Source: [Clostridium] symbiosum (lineage in GTDB: Bacteria; Bacillota; Clostridia; Lachnospirales; Lachnospiraceae). Taken from it: 64,000 nt of DNA. The notes below the pieces were generated by a model. That model was not told the origin of the DNA. It made no database searches and saw only the letters and a list, made by a program, of their open reading frames with translations. Positions 52,428 to 61,304 of this stretch are shown one piece after another. Numbering within the stretch: position 1 is the first letter of the stretch; every line of letters begins with the position of its first letter. The position numbers were made by a program, and so were the translations under genes. The stretch is from assembly GCA_036419695.1 (NCBI GenBank), contig CP143946.1, forward strand, positions 1,324,001 to 1,388,000. Direction: 5' to 3'.

Positions 52428-52441
52428 GTTGTAATTACAAC
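52428..52441. promoter_or_regulatory. Probable Crp/Fnr-family operator controlling hcp
   Basis: GTTGTAATTACAAC is a perfect 14-bp palindrome. On the minus strand a -10 box TATACT (52405-52400) predicts a start at 52393, placing the palindrome centre exactly at -41.5. That is the standard position for class II activation by Crp/Fnr proteins. It resembles HcpR-type half-sites (TTGT...ACAA). Confidence 0.65.
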
Positions 52442-52457
52442 ATAAAGGAGAGAAAAT

Positions 52458-53111
52458 ATGAAAAATAAATCGATGCCGGATAACTGCCTTTTCCGGGGTT
52501 TTACGGAGGAGGAGACGGAGAGTGTCCTGAAATGCCTGTCCGCTGTCAGCCGATCTTATAAAAAAGACGAATACATTTTCCGAATGGGCGATACGATTAC
52601 CACCGTTGGAATGGTTATTACCGGTTCGGTCCAGGTGATGCGGGAAGATTACTGGGGGAACAGACAGATCATTGCAGGGATCGGAGCGGGGCAGATATTC
52701 GGCGAGAGTTACGCCTGCGCCGTCGGGGAACCCCTGATGGTCAGCGTCATGGCGGCGGAAAATACGGAAGTTATGTTTCTGGAAGTCAGGAAACTTTTGA
52801 CGGTCTGTTCAATGGCATGTCAGTTTCATTCCAGGGTAATACAAAACCTGCTTACCGTGATTGCGGGCAGAAATCTTACCCTGACGACGAAGATTGACCA
52901 TATGAGCAAGAAGACGATCCGGGAAAAGGTACTTTCTTACCTTTCCTACCAGGCCGAGAAAGTGGGGAAAGGAAGTTTTGATATCCCGTTCAACCGGCAG
53001 CAGCTGGCCGACTATCTGGCCGTGGACCGGAGCGCCCTGTCCGCCGAACTGTCTAAAATGCAGAAGGCAAAGATTATATCATACGACAAAAACCATTTTA
53101 TACTGTTATAG
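52458..53111 (+). CDS. Crp/Fnr-family regulator, probable activator of hcp
   Basis: 217 residues: N-terminal cyclic-nucleotide-binding-like domain (about 10-125), dimer helix, C-terminal winged helix with FNRQQLADYLAVDRSALSAELSKMQ (in part LADYLAVDRSALSAELSKMQ). No N-terminal Fnr cysteine cluster is seen. It is divergent from hcp and separated by 132 bases that contain a Crp-type palindrome. This arrangement matches HcpR-like nitrosative-stress regulators in clostridia. Good AAAGGAG site before the ATG. Confidence 0.88.
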   Translation: MKNKSMPDNCLFRGFTEEETESVLKCLSAVSRSYKKDEYIFRMGDTITTVGMVITGSVQVMREDYWGNRQIIAGIGAGQIFGESYACAVGEPLMVSVMAAENTEVMFLEVRKLLTVCSMACQFHSRVIQNLLTVIAGRNLTLTTKIDHMSKKTIREKVLSYLSYQAEKVGKGSFDIPFNRQQLADYLAVDRSALSAELSKMQKAKIISYDKNHFILL

Positions 53112-53208
53112 CGCTGCGGGGCGGAAACGGAGAGTAAGTTTCCGCTCAAAGTCTATGGGCAGGGAGCGTTGTTCTTAATAATGTAAGAAAATAGTAATAT
53201 CATTGGAA

Positions 53209-53237
53209 TTGACAATATCGAATATCGATAATATAAT
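53209..53237 (+). promoter_or_regulatory. Promoter of the padR operon
   Basis: TTGACA (53209-53214), 17-base spacer, TATAAT (53232-53237): full consensus. An operator fills the spacer. The leader to padR is about 195 bases and holds little else (53267-53438 is A-rich). Confidence 0.85.
53215..53231. promoter_or_regulatory. PadR-type operator 1, inside the promoter spacer
   Basis: ATATCGA-ATA-TCGATAA fills the space between -35 and -10. Same half-sites and 3-base spacing as operator 2. Confidence 0.65.
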
Positions 53238-53245
53238 AAAAGTAT

Positions 53246-53266
53246 AAATATCGATATTCGATATTT
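53246..53266. promoter_or_regulatory. PadR-type operator 2, just after the start site
   Basis: AAATATCGA-TAT-TCGATATTT: a palindrome with perfect 9-base arms, centred 33 bases (about three turns) after operator 1. PadR repressors usually regulate themselves through such AT-rich palindromes. Confidence 0.75.
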
Positions 53267-53438
53267 GCTGTGAAAGAGATCTTTTAAACTTACAATATAG
53301 GATTGTGGATGGACGGAGGGTTAAAATAGAAGGTCTTAAAAGAAAGGCAAAATAGACAGTCAGAATAGAATGTTAAAACAGAAAATTAAAATGGAACATC
53401 AATACAGGAATCAAATATAGAAGAGAGGGGGCGCGGCT

Positions 53439-53759
53439 GTGGCAAGGGAACAGTTCCAGAGTCTTACGGAACAGATGTATTACATCCTGCTGGCTCTTTT
53501 AGAGCCGAGATGCGGAGTTGATATTTCCAGAAAGGCCATGGAGATATCGAGAGACAGAATCCAGATTGGGCCGGGTACCCTGTACACGCTCCTGGCGAAG
53601 TTTGAAAAAGAAGACATGATACAGGAGGTAAAGGTCGAAGGCAGAAAGAAATACTATCAGATAACCGTTCACGGAAGAACGATGCTCCAGGAGGAATACA
53701 GGCGCCTGGAAACGCTGGTGGAAGAGGGCCGTGAATATATGAGGGGAGGCAGTTTATAA
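53439..53759 (+). CDS. PadR-family transcriptional regulator
   Basis: 106 residues, the short PadR type. Winged helix with YYILLALLEPRCGVDISRKA and the GTLYTLLAKFEKEDMIQEV recognition and wing region, then a short dimerisation helix. It overlaps the start of the downstream DUF2812 gene by one base (TAATG). PadR plus DUF2812 is a recurrent pair in Firmicutes; the signal is unknown. Two strong operators at its promoter suggest autoregulation of the whole unit. Confidence 0.93.
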   Translation: MAREQFQSLTEQMYYILLALLEPRCGVDISRKAMEISRDRIQIGPGTLYTLLAKFEKEDMIQEVKVEGRKKYYQITVHGRTMLQEEYRRLETLVEEGREYMRGGSL

Positions 53760-54679
53760 TGGCAGGGAGAAGATACCGGTATTGCAATTTCAGGGAATAC
53801 GAAGGAGAGGCATTTGCCAGATATCTCGAAAAGATGGCGGCAAAGGGCTGGTATATAGACAGGAGCCTGTTAAACAACATCTGGTCTTTCAGAAAAGGGG
53901 AACCTTCAAGGCGCCGTTACAACGTGGTTCTGATGCCTGGCAGCAGCCGATTTGATATTGAAGAGAATGAAGGCAGCGGCCAGTTCCGTGAACTGTGCAG
54001 TCAGGCCGGTTGGAATCTGGAATACGGAGGAATTCTCTGGCAGATCTTTTATACGGGGGAGGAAGACGTTCTTCCGGTGGAGAGCGATCCGGAGACGAAG
54101 CTGGATTTGATCCGGGATATCATGATGGCGCCCTGGCGCCTGGTTCTGGATTTCCTGATGGTCTGTTGCCTGCTTGCCCCTTCGATAAGCGTGATCTGGA
54201 AGACGGGAATTGGCTCTTTATCGACTTTACAGGTGGCAGGCTGTGGTCTTCTGGCCGTCTGGGCAATCTACAGGGCCATAAGCCGGTTTAGCATGATTAG
54301 ATGGTACAGAAAGGCACGCCAAAGCGTGGAAAGAGGAGAGGGAATTCCATCCGGCGATGTAAAACAGGCTATGTTCAGAAGCGGCCTGGAACTTGTTTTT
54401 TCAATTATCATGATTCTGGCGGCATTCCAGATACGTCCGCTTCTCATAACGCTTATCTGGATAGAAATGCTCGAAAGCGCCTGCATAGAAGTGTTCAGAT
54501 ACAGGCGGGACAACGAAGGAGCGGCCGGGGGAGAGAAGGCCAGGGTTATAATAATTCTCGTAATCATCATACTGATCGGAGTTATTTTCTTCCCCCTGGA
54601 TTACATTACAAGGATAACTCCCGACTGGATTGAGCTTGGACAACAGAACCCGGTAAACATAGAAAAGATAATAGACTAA
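53759..54679 (+). CDS. DUF2812 membrane protein 1
   Basis: 306 residues. N-terminal DUF2812 domain (about 5-115: FREYEGEAFARYLEKMAAKG and GWNLEYGGILWQIFYTGEED) followed by about four to five membrane helices. No signal peptide; the soluble domain is probably cytoplasmic. Function unknown. The 306- and 463-residue paralogues lie in tandem and differ mainly by a C-terminal extension in the second. Confidence 0.88.
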   Translation: MAGRRYRYCNFREYEGEAFARYLEKMAAKGWYIDRSLLNNIWSFRKGEPSRRRYNVVLMPGSSRFDIEENEGSGQFRELCSQAGWNLEYGGILWQIFYTGEEDVLPVESDPETKLDLIRDIMMAPWRLVLDFLMVCCLLAPSISVIWKTGIGSLSTLQVAGCGLLAVWAIYRAISRFSMIRWYRKARQSVERGEGIPSGDVKQAMFRSGLELVFSIIMILAAFQIRPLLITLIWIEMLESACIEVFRYRRDNEGAAGGEKARVIIILVIIILIGVIFFPLDYITRITPDWIELGQQNPVNIEKIID

Positions 54680-54739
54680 CTTTCTGTCTTTCTATCACCC
54701 AAAAAGCAAAATAAGCACAGTGAGAGGAGGCGTCCCGCC

Positions 54740-56131
54740 ATGGCAAAGAAAAAGTATACATTTATAACATTCAAGGAATACGAGACCGAGGCCTTTGCCG
54801 AATATTTGGAAATGATGGCGGCAAGGGGCTGGTTCTTAAAGAATATACGCCAGAGCTGCATTGAAAGCTTTGAAAAGGGCGAGCCGAAAAGACTTAAATT
54901 TTGTGTAGCGGTCCTGCCGGGCGGCTCGGAATTTGAGAGCGTGGAAAGCATAGAAGCACAGCAGTTCCGTGAATACTGCGAGGAGGGCGGCTGGAAATTA
55001 CAGTACGGCGGACCTCTTTGGCAAATCTTTTATACGGAAGAGGAAGATACGGTGCCGATAGAGACAGATCCCCGAATCCAATTGGAGATTCAGCGGAAAG
55101 TCACGCTTTCCTGGGGGAGGGTACTGTGCCAGCTGTTTATAATCGGCGCCTGGCTGTGGATGCTGAAGTCCATGCTGAAGAACCCTGGAACCCAGTTTTC
55201 ATCCTACGAACAACTGATACTCATGTTTTTCTACTGCCTGCTGATCCTGATAGTGGCAGGCCAGCTGCTGGGTCCGGTAATCTGGTATTACAGGGCCGGA
55301 AAAACAATTGATGAAACAGGAACACTTCCCCATACCTCCTGGAAGAAGGTGAAAAGAAGAAATGCCCTGTATGGCCTGTTTATTCTGGCTGCTCTGTCAC
55401 TGCTTGCATATGCCCAGGGCAGAACGGGCGCACTGCCGTTTATCATCGAGATTTTTATCATAACACTTTTCATACTCTACTGCGGCAAAGTCCTGGAAAT
55501 GGTCAGGGAGACGCAGGGGACGACAAAAGCGGGAAAAGTCATGATTTATATAGTCGCCACAGCCATAGTGGGGACGCTGGCCCTGATCTATATCACACTG
55601 CAGATTATCTCCATTTTTCCGAACAGAAGCGAAGAAAAACGGTACGAACGGATAGCCGGATTCCCCGTGGAATTCGAAGAACTGGGCGGCTACACATTCG
55701 AAGAAAGCTGGGGAGAAAAAAGCCAGCAGACCGCCTTCTGTTTTTACCAGAGAGAGGGCGGCGTCAGACGTGACCCCTCCGGAAAAGAACAGGATCTCAG
55801 GATGGAGTATTACAAAAGCCCCTTCCCCTGGATCATTCGCTCCACGAAAAAAACATACCCAATCAACAGGGGAAACGTCTGGAACATAGAGAAAAAAGAA
55901 ACCTGGAAAGACGGGGACGCCGAGGTAGTCCGGTACCACTACACCCTGGATTGTCACGGCAACGATGCCGAAATGGCAAACGCCATCGAAGAGTCCTGGA
56001 ACAGCAGAGAGCGGGATTTATACATCATATCCAACCAAACCGAACTCCTGTCCCTGGAATTCTCCACCCCAACAGACCGTGACACAATAAAACCGGCAGT
56101 AGAATCCCTAAAAACCCCCAACACACAATAG
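54740..56131 (+). CDS. DUF2812 membrane protein 2 with C-terminal extension
   Basis: 463 residues. DUF2812 domain (about 5-115: FKEYETEAFAEYLEMMAARG, GWKLQYGGPLWQIFYTEEED) about half identical to the preceding gene, then membrane helices to about 300. A hydrophilic C-terminal domain follows (VEFEELGGYTFEESWGEKSQ onward) that its neighbour lacks and that is probably extracytoplasmic. GAGGAGG precedes the ATG. The last 300 bases are noticeably C-rich in codon third positions, unlike the first part. Confidence 0.86.
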   Translation: MAKKKYTFITFKEYETEAFAEYLEMMAARGWFLKNIRQSCIESFEKGEPKRLKFCVAVLPGGSEFESVESIEAQQFREYCEEGGWKLQYGGPLWQIFYTEEEDTVPIETDPRIQLEIQRKVTLSWGRVLCQLFIIGAWLWMLKSMLKNPGTQFSSYEQLILMFFYCLLILIVAGQLLGPVIWYYRAGKTIDETGTLPHTSWKKVKRRNALYGLFILAALSLLAYAQGRTGALPFIIEIFIITLFILYCGKVLEMVRETQGTTKAGKVMIYIVATAIVGTLALIYITLQIISIFPNRSEEKRYERIAGFPVEFEELGGYTFEESWGEKSQQTAFCFYQREGGVRRDPSGKEQDLRMEYYKSPFPWIIRSTKKTYPINRGNVWNIEKKETWKDGDAEVVRYHYTLDCHGNDAEMANAIEESWNSRERDLYIISNQTELLSLEFSTPTDRDTIKPAVESLKTPNTQ

Positions 56132-56229
56132 TCCCCTCCAATCTTTCCTCGCATTTCATCCCTCTTTTTCCCAAAAGAAAAACGAGGAATCAGCGATGCC
56201 AGGATGGCGGGCGGGGCAGCACACTTCGC

Positions 56230-56430
56230 GTCTTCAGTCCCGTCATAACCTTCCCGGCGGGGGAACGAGGGAGAAAAAGATTCCTGTGGGAATATTGGAG
56301 TCCATCAGTACTTGACGAGGTCTTTTCGAGTCTAGTACTGTTATGCACTCCACAAAGCGCAAGCGTTTCCCACAGGAATCTTTTTCTGCCCTCGTTCCCC
56401 CGCCTCGATCCCCATCCCAGGACTGAAGAC
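56230..56430 (-). repeat. Large palindromic element, family 1, copy C
   Basis: Arms begin GTCTTCAGTCC and end GGACTGAAGAC. Next come AACGAGGGAGAAAAAGATTCC paired with its near-complement, then CTGTGGGAA / TTCCCACAG. Read on the minus strand the core is ACGCTTGCGCTTTGTGGAGT, CAGTACTAGACTCGAAAAGA, CCTCG. Outer pairing (TGGCGG-CGGGG) widens it to about 56199-56465. It lies in the gap after the second DUF2812 gene, orientation opposite to copies A and B. Confidence 0.85.
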
Positions 56431-56572
56431 TCATAACCATCCACTCCCCCGTCCGCCACCCCCGCTAAGTATCCTCATTTTTCATCCCACCCCCACCCTT
56501 TACTTTCCCCCCTCAATGTAATATAATGACTTAAATTGGCTTTTTCTGCCCTGCATAAGAGGAGGAATTCAG

Positions 56573-57778
56573 ATGGAATTTGCAAAGAGAATGGATCGGT
56601 TTGGAGAAGGCGTTTTTTCCATGCTGGCCCAGATGAAACAGAGGAGACTGGAAGAGGGAAACATGATTGTGGATTTGAGCATTGGAGCGCCCAATATCCC
56701 GCCGGCTCCACATATACTGAAAGTTTTGAGCGAAGAATGTCTGATACCGGAAAATTACATATATGCTATCAGTGACCGGAAAGCGCTTCTTGAAGCTGTT
56801 TCCCTGTGGTACAGGAACCGCTATGGAGTGGAGCTTGACCCGGAGACGGAGATCTGTTCTCTTCTGGGTTCCCAGGAGGGGCTTTCCCATATTGCCATGA
56901 CAATTGCGGATGAGGGAGACCGGATTCTGGTTCCGGATCCCTGCTATCCCGTGTTCGCGGACGGCCCGTCCCTTGTCGGCGCATCGCTCTATTACATGCC
57001 GCAGAGGAAAGAGAACCACTATATTATCGATCTGAAAGAAATTCCGGAAGAAGTGGCAATGGAGGCAAAACTGATGGTAGTGTCTTATCCGAACAATCCG
57101 ACCGCCGTCATGGCGCCGGACAGTTTCTATCAGGAGTTAATTGCATTTGCCCAAAAATATGATATTATCGTGCTTCACGACAACGCTTACAGTGAACTGG
57201 TCTTTGACGGGAAAACCTGCGGAAGTTTTCTGCGGTTTCCGGGAGCCAGGGAGGTGGGAGTGGAGTTTAACTCACTCTCCAAGACGTACGGACTGGCCGG
57301 AGCCAGGGTTGGCTTCTGTGTCGGAAACCGTGAAGTAGTCGGCCGCCTTAAAACGTTAAAATCAAATATGGACTATGGCATGTTCCTGCCGGTTCAGAAA
57401 GCGGCCATTGCGGCGATCACAGGAGATCAGAGCTGCGTGGCCGAGACGAGGGCGGCTTATGAGAAACGGCGCGACCTGCTCTGTGACGGCTTTAACGCCA
57501 TTGGATGGCAGATAGACAAGCCGGAGGCCACCATGTTCGTCTGGGCGAAGATTCCGGCTCATTTTAATGATTCCCTTAAATTTGTAACGGAATTATTTGA
57601 ACGGACCGGTGTTCTTGTGACTCCGGGAAGCGCCTTCGGCCCATCAGGGGAAGGCTATGTGAGAATGGCCCTGGTCCAGGATGAAGAGGCCATTGGGAAA
57701 GCGGTGGATGCCGTAAAAGAGAGCGGCATTCTGGAAGAAAATGGAAGATGCCGTGAGAAGCAGGGAGGCAGAGGATAG
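56573..57778 (+). CDS. Class I/II PLP aminotransferase (LL-diaminopimelate aminotransferase-like)
   Basis: 401 residues. PLP Lys237 in FNSLSKTYGLAGARVGF, PYPVFADG-type substrate loop, YPNNPTAVM, and DNAYSELVF with the PLP-ring Asp. Overall closest in feel to the DapL/AlaT group of fold type I enzymes. The amino donor and acceptor cannot be fixed from sequence; with no dap genes nearby a general amino-acid transaminase is as likely. AGGAGG precedes the ATG; VanZ follows after 5 bases. Confidence 0.87.
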   Translation: MEFAKRMDRFGEGVFSMLAQMKQRRLEEGNMIVDLSIGAPNIPPAPHILKVLSEECLIPENYIYAISDRKALLEAVSLWYRNRYGVELDPETEICSLLGSQEGLSHIAMTIADEGDRILVPDPCYPVFADGPSLVGASLYYMPQRKENHYIIDLKEIPEEVAMEAKLMVVSYPNNPTAVMAPDSFYQELIAFAQKYDIIVLHDNAYSELVFDGKTCGSFLRFPGAREVGVEFNSLSKTYGLAGARVGFCVGNREVVGRLKTLKSNMDYGMFLPVQKAAIAAITGDQSCVAETRAAYEKRRDLLCDGFNAIGWQIDKPEATMFVWAKIPAHFNDSLKFVTELFERTGVLVTPGSAFGPSGEGYVRMALVQDEEAIGKAVDAVKESGILEENGRCREKQGGRG

Positions 57779-57783
57779 AGACA

Positions 57784-58275
57784 GTGACGTTTGTGAAAAA
57801 AAAGATGATTTGGCATGTCCTGTTATTGGCCTATATCATATTCATATTTTCAAATTCTTTGACCCCGGCGGATGAATCGTCTGCGGAGAGCGGTTTTGTG
57901 CTCCGTCTTGTCCATCAGGCAATTAATGCGGCCGGGCTCAGCGCCCCATGGCTGACGGAACATATCATTCGAAAATGCGCCCATTTTGGAGAATATACGG
58001 TGCTCGGCATCCTGCTTTTTAAAAGTATCAGAAATCTGGAGTTCGGCGCCGCAGTACGAAGGCAGATCCACATGCTCCTCATTTTTTTCATTCCCTTTGT
58101 GGATGAGACCCTTCAGCTTTTTACGGAGGGACGATCCGGACAGATCAGCGATGTGTGGCTCGATATGAGCGGTGTTATTACGGGAACAATTTTGTACCTC
58201 TGTATTTGTTTACTTGTAACAGGGAAAGCTGAAAGAGGAAGGAAAAAAAGGACGGGGAGAAACTTTGGAAGATAA
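57784..58275 (+). CDS. VanZ-family membrane protein
   Basis: 163 residues, about four membrane helices. VanZ marks: IIFIFSNSLTPADESS, the HIIRKCAHFGEYTVLGILL region and VDETLQLFTEGRSGQISDVWLDMSG (in part EGRSGQISDVWLDMSG). GTG start. VanZ domains occur in teicoplanin resistance and in many membrane proteins of unknown function; no resistance genes are nearby. It overlaps truA by 11 bases. Confidence 0.9.
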   Translation: MTFVKKKMIWHVLLLAYIIFIFSNSLTPADESSAESGFVLRLVHQAINAAGLSAPWLTEHIIRKCAHFGEYTVLGILLFKSIRNLEFGAAVRRQIHMLLIFFIPFVDETLQLFTEGRSGQISDVWLDMSGVITGTILYLCICLLVTGKAERGRKKRTGRNFGR

Positions 58276-59059
58276 AAATATAAAAATTATTTTACAGTAT
58301 GACGGCACACGCTACGACGGCTGGCAGAAACAGGGTAATACGTCTCAGACAATCCAGGGAAAGCTTGAGGCCGTCCTGGAACGGATGACAGGGTGTCCGG
58401 TGGAAGTCCATGGCTCGGGCCGGACGGATGCGGGTGTCCATGCGCTGCGTCAGGTGGCCAATTTCCATCTGCCCATGTCCTATTTCAGGGGGAAAGAAAG
58501 TTCCTCCGCTATGGCGTCCGTTAAAAATTATCTGAATGAATATCTGCCGGAGGATATCAGAATCCTGGATGCGCAGGAGGTGCAGCCACGGTTTCACAGC
58601 CGGCTGAACGCCATTTCAAAGACTTATATTTACCGGATCGAGACGGCGGAGAAAAAAGACGTATTTGAACGCAAATACAGATATGGACTGGGAACCATGC
58701 CGGATTTGGAAGCCATGAGAAGGGCGGCGGCCTTTCTGGTGGGCACCCATGATTTCAGGGCATTCTGTTCGGTTAAAAAGATGAAGAAGACGACGGTTCG
58801 GACCATCAGCCGGATTGACATCCGCAGGGAGGGCACACAGCTTGAATTTCTTTTTGAGGGAAACGGTTTCCTCTATAATATGGTGCGGATTCTGGTGGGG
58901 ACGCTTCTCGAAGCCGGACTCCACGAACGAAGCGAACAATCCGTCAGGGAGGCGCTTTTAAGTCTTGACAGAAGTCGGGCGGGAAAGACGGCTCCTGCGG
59001 AGGGACTGTTTCTGGCCGATGTCGCATACGAAGAAAAAATTTTCCAAAGTGTGCAATAA
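58265..59059 (+). CDS. truA: tRNA pseudouridine synthase A
   Basis: 264 residues. Catalytic Asp55 in GSGRTDAGVHALRQVANF; further TruA motifs FHSRLNAISKTYIYRI and GNGFLYNMVRILVGTLLE. It modifies U38-40 in tRNA anticodon stems. TTG start at 58265 behind GGGGAG, within the end of the VanZ gene. Confidence 0.95.
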   Translation: MEDKNIKIILQYDGTRYDGWQKQGNTSQTIQGKLEAVLERMTGCPVEVHGSGRTDAGVHALRQVANFHLPMSYFRGKESSSAMASVKNYLNEYLPEDIRILDAQEVQPRFHSRLNAISKTYIYRIETAEKKDVFERKYRYGLGTMPDLEAMRRAAAFLVGTHDFRAFCSVKKMKKTTVRTISRIDIRREGTQLEFLFEGNGFLYNMVRILVGTLLEAGLHERSEQSVREALLSLDRSRAGKTAPAEGLFLADVAYEEKIFQSVQ

Positions 59060-59104
59060 GAAACGGATCCTTTGCATTAAACTAATAGAAAGGAAATTTA
59101 GTCC

Positions 59105-59695
59105 ATGTTTTTGATGGGGATATTTACAACCCTGGAAGAGGCGGTCGCTTATGATAAGATGAGCGATGAGAAGCTGCTTTTACGCGTTGCCACAGGCGAC
59201 CGGGAGGCGTTTCAGAGACTCTATCAGAATACGGATAAAACCATATATGGCTTTATTCTGTCAATCCTGCGCAGCCCGCAGGATGCGGAAGAGATCATGC
59301 AGGAGACTTATTTAAAGATATGGACTTCTGCAGGAAGCTACAAGTCCCAGGGGAAACCGCTGGCCTGGATGTTTACCATTGCCAGAAACCTCTGCTACAT
59401 GAAATTCCGCGACCAGAAAAGGGAAGCCGATATAGGTCTTTCTGACCTTTCAGAAGGCGAGATGGGGGAATTCTGCCCGCAGATAGAAGACGCGGCGGAT
59501 AAGATGGTGCTTCGCACAGCGCTCCAGATCCTGAATGAAGAGGAGCGGCAGATTGTGCTGTTACATACGACAGCAGGCATGAAACACAGGGAAATCGCGG
59601 CGGATCTCGAGATGCCGCTTGCGACTGTGCTGTCTAAATACAATCGTGCCATGAAAAAATTACAGAAACATCTGAGAGAGGAGGGAGAACATTGA
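59105..59695 (+). CDS. ECF-type RNA polymerase sigma factor
   Basis: 196 residues: sigma region 2 (LYQNTDKTIYGFILSILRSP, DAEEIMQETYLKIW) and region 4 (LNEEERQIVLLHTTAGMKHR, EIAADLEMPLATVLSKYNRA). Regions 1 and 3 are absent, as in the ECF group. It overlaps by 4 bases the gene of a membrane protein with an RsgI-like ectodomain, its likely anti-sigma partner. AAAGGA precedes the ATG. The signal is probably at the cell surface. Confidence 0.93.
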   Translation: MFLMGIFTTLEEAVAYDKMSDEKLLLRVATGDREAFQRLYQNTDKTIYGFILSILRSPQDAEEIMQETYLKIWTSAGSYKSQGKPLAWMFTIARNLCYMKFRDQKREADIGLSDLSEGEMGEFCPQIEDAADKMVLRTALQILNEEERQIVLLHTTAGMKHREIAADLEMPLATVLSKYNRAMKKLQKHLREEGEH

Positions 59696-61173
59696 CCGAT
59701 CACTCAGACTTACAATGGAATAACGATGAGATAGCGAAACATCTGAAATCGGCAGTGGACACCCTGACTCCCGATGTGCTTAATAAAATTGATCTGACGA
59801 CCCCCCAGGATATCTATACCGGACCGTCCAGGGTGACGAGGATATACCGGAGGATGCGCACTGTGGCAACCGTTATGGCCGCCTGCCTGTGCGTGGCCGT
59901 TTTAGGCGGAGGAGTCGCCAGATATCAGAACAGCCGGATCGATTCCGTCGTCGGCATCGATGTCAATCCAAGTCTTGAACTTTCAGTCAACCGTAACGAC
60001 AAGGTCCTGAAAGCCGAGGCGCTGAACAGCGACGCGGAGGAGATTCTGGATGGCATGGAGCTGAAGAATGTGGATGTGGACATTGCGGTAAACGCTCTCA
60101 TTGGTTCCATGGTACGTCATGGTTATCTGAATGATTTGGATAACGCAATTCTTGTAACCGTAGCCAACGACGACAGGAAGAAAGCTTCTGAGCTGCGCCA
60201 GGATGTTGTTGTGGACATCGAGGCCTCACTGGAAGAACATAAGGTACAGGCTGTTGTTTACGATCAGCAGGCCCCGGTTTCCAACGAAGTCAGGGAACTG
60301 GCCCAGGAATATGGAATTTCCTATGGAAAAGCGTACTTCCTGCAGGAGCTGATTGATGAAAACGACCTGGGCGAAGAGGATATGAAAGAATTCGCCGGGA
60401 TGACGATGGAAGAGATCGCAAAGGAAATCACCGAGCGTTCCTACACCGTGCGCCGTGATGATGACGATACAAATGAAGAGACTTCCGAAAAGAGCAGCGC
60501 CGAACACACAAGCACCGCCGCCACCAGGGCGGAGACGGAAGCATCCACACAGGAGAGCCTGACCGAAGAAGCATCATCTTCCGAGACGAACGCAGAGACA
60601 CAGCGTCCATCTACGGAACCTCACACCACCGCTCCGGCAGGAACGACGGAAACGGCTGAGGAGACGGAAGAGAGCAGTTCCGGGAAAAAGGCCAAGATCG
60701 ATTATGTGGATTTTGAAGACGGAAAGCTAAACGTTGTATTTAAAGGGAAAGTCAAGTGGAAGAATCCGACCGTGTCCGTGAAGGATGAGAACGGAGGAAG
60801 CTATTCGGCGATGATAACCGATACCAGCCCGGACTCCTGTGAGATTACCATCAAGGGTCTGGATGGAGGAACTGACTATGTTTTTGTCCTGGCCGGTGTA
60901 GCTCCAAGGGATGGCGGTTCCTATGCAAGCATTAAGGGATATTTTGATACGCCCGATATTGCCGATGAGGTGACGGATGGGGATGACGAGGACGAGACGG
61001 AAGAGACCGAGACAGTCAAACCGACGCAGCCTCAGGAAAGCGCATCCGTACCGTCGGATACGGTTCCGGCGCCGGAAACACTTCCTGCCACAGAACCAGA
61101 GAGCCAGTCTACGGCACCGGCAGGGGAGCAGACCAGTCCTCCGGTTCAGCCCGAATTGGGAACAGGACAGTAG
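59692..61173 (+). CDS. Membrane anti-sigma factor, RsgI-like, with long Thr/Glu/Pro-rich tail
   Basis: 493 residues. A cytoplasmic N-terminus (1-55) probably holds the sigma factor, followed by one membrane helix (about 56-76). The RsgI-type ectodomain has VVGIDVNPSLELSVNRNDKV. A Thr/Ser/Glu linker (about 262-330), a small beta domain resembling fibronectin III (about 335-425) and a Pro/Thr/Glu tail with no anchor follow. TTG start overlapping the sigma stop (TTGA). RsgI domains usually accompany SigI-type sigma factors; here the partner is ECF-like. Confidence 0.85.
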   Translation: MTDHSDLQWNNDEIAKHLKSAVDTLTPDVLNKIDLTTPQDIYTGPSRVTRIYRRMRTVATVMAACLCVAVLGGGVARYQNSRIDSVVGIDVNPSLELSVNRNDKVLKAEALNSDAEEILDGMELKNVDVDIAVNALIGSMVRHGYLNDLDNAILVTVANDDRKKASELRQDVVVDIEASLEEHKVQAVVYDQQAPVSNEVRELAQEYGISYGKAYFLQELIDENDLGEEDMKEFAGMTMEEIAKEITERSYTVRRDDDDTNEETSEKSSAEHTSTAATRAETEASTQESLTEEASSSETNAETQRPSTEPHTTAPAGTTETAEETEESSSGKKAKIDYVDFEDGKLNVVFKGKVKWKNPTVSVKDENGGSYSAMITDTSPDSCEITIKGLDGGTDYVFVLAGVAPRDGGSYASIKGYFDTPDIADEVTDGDDEDETEETETVKPTQPQESASVPSDTVPAPETLPATEPESQSTAPAGEQTSPPVQPELGTGQ

Positions 61174-61233
61174 TTTTAAGGAAATGAATTATACAATTTG
61201 TTTAAAAAATTGCAAAAAATGCTAAAAAAGCCC

Positions 61234-61261
61234 TTGACGAAATCTGGTAACATGATATAAT
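61234..61261 (+). promoter_or_regulatory. Promoter of tRNA-Gln(CTG)
   Basis: TTGACG (61234-61239), 16-base spacer, TATAAT (61256-61261). The transcript would begin inside a 13-bp hairpin (AGATTCCGCAGCC / GGTTGCGGAATCT, 61262-61297) just before the tRNA. Confidence 0.7.
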
Positions 61262-61304
61262 AGATTCCGCAGCCAACAAAAAACGGTTGCGGAATCTTAA
61301 ACAT

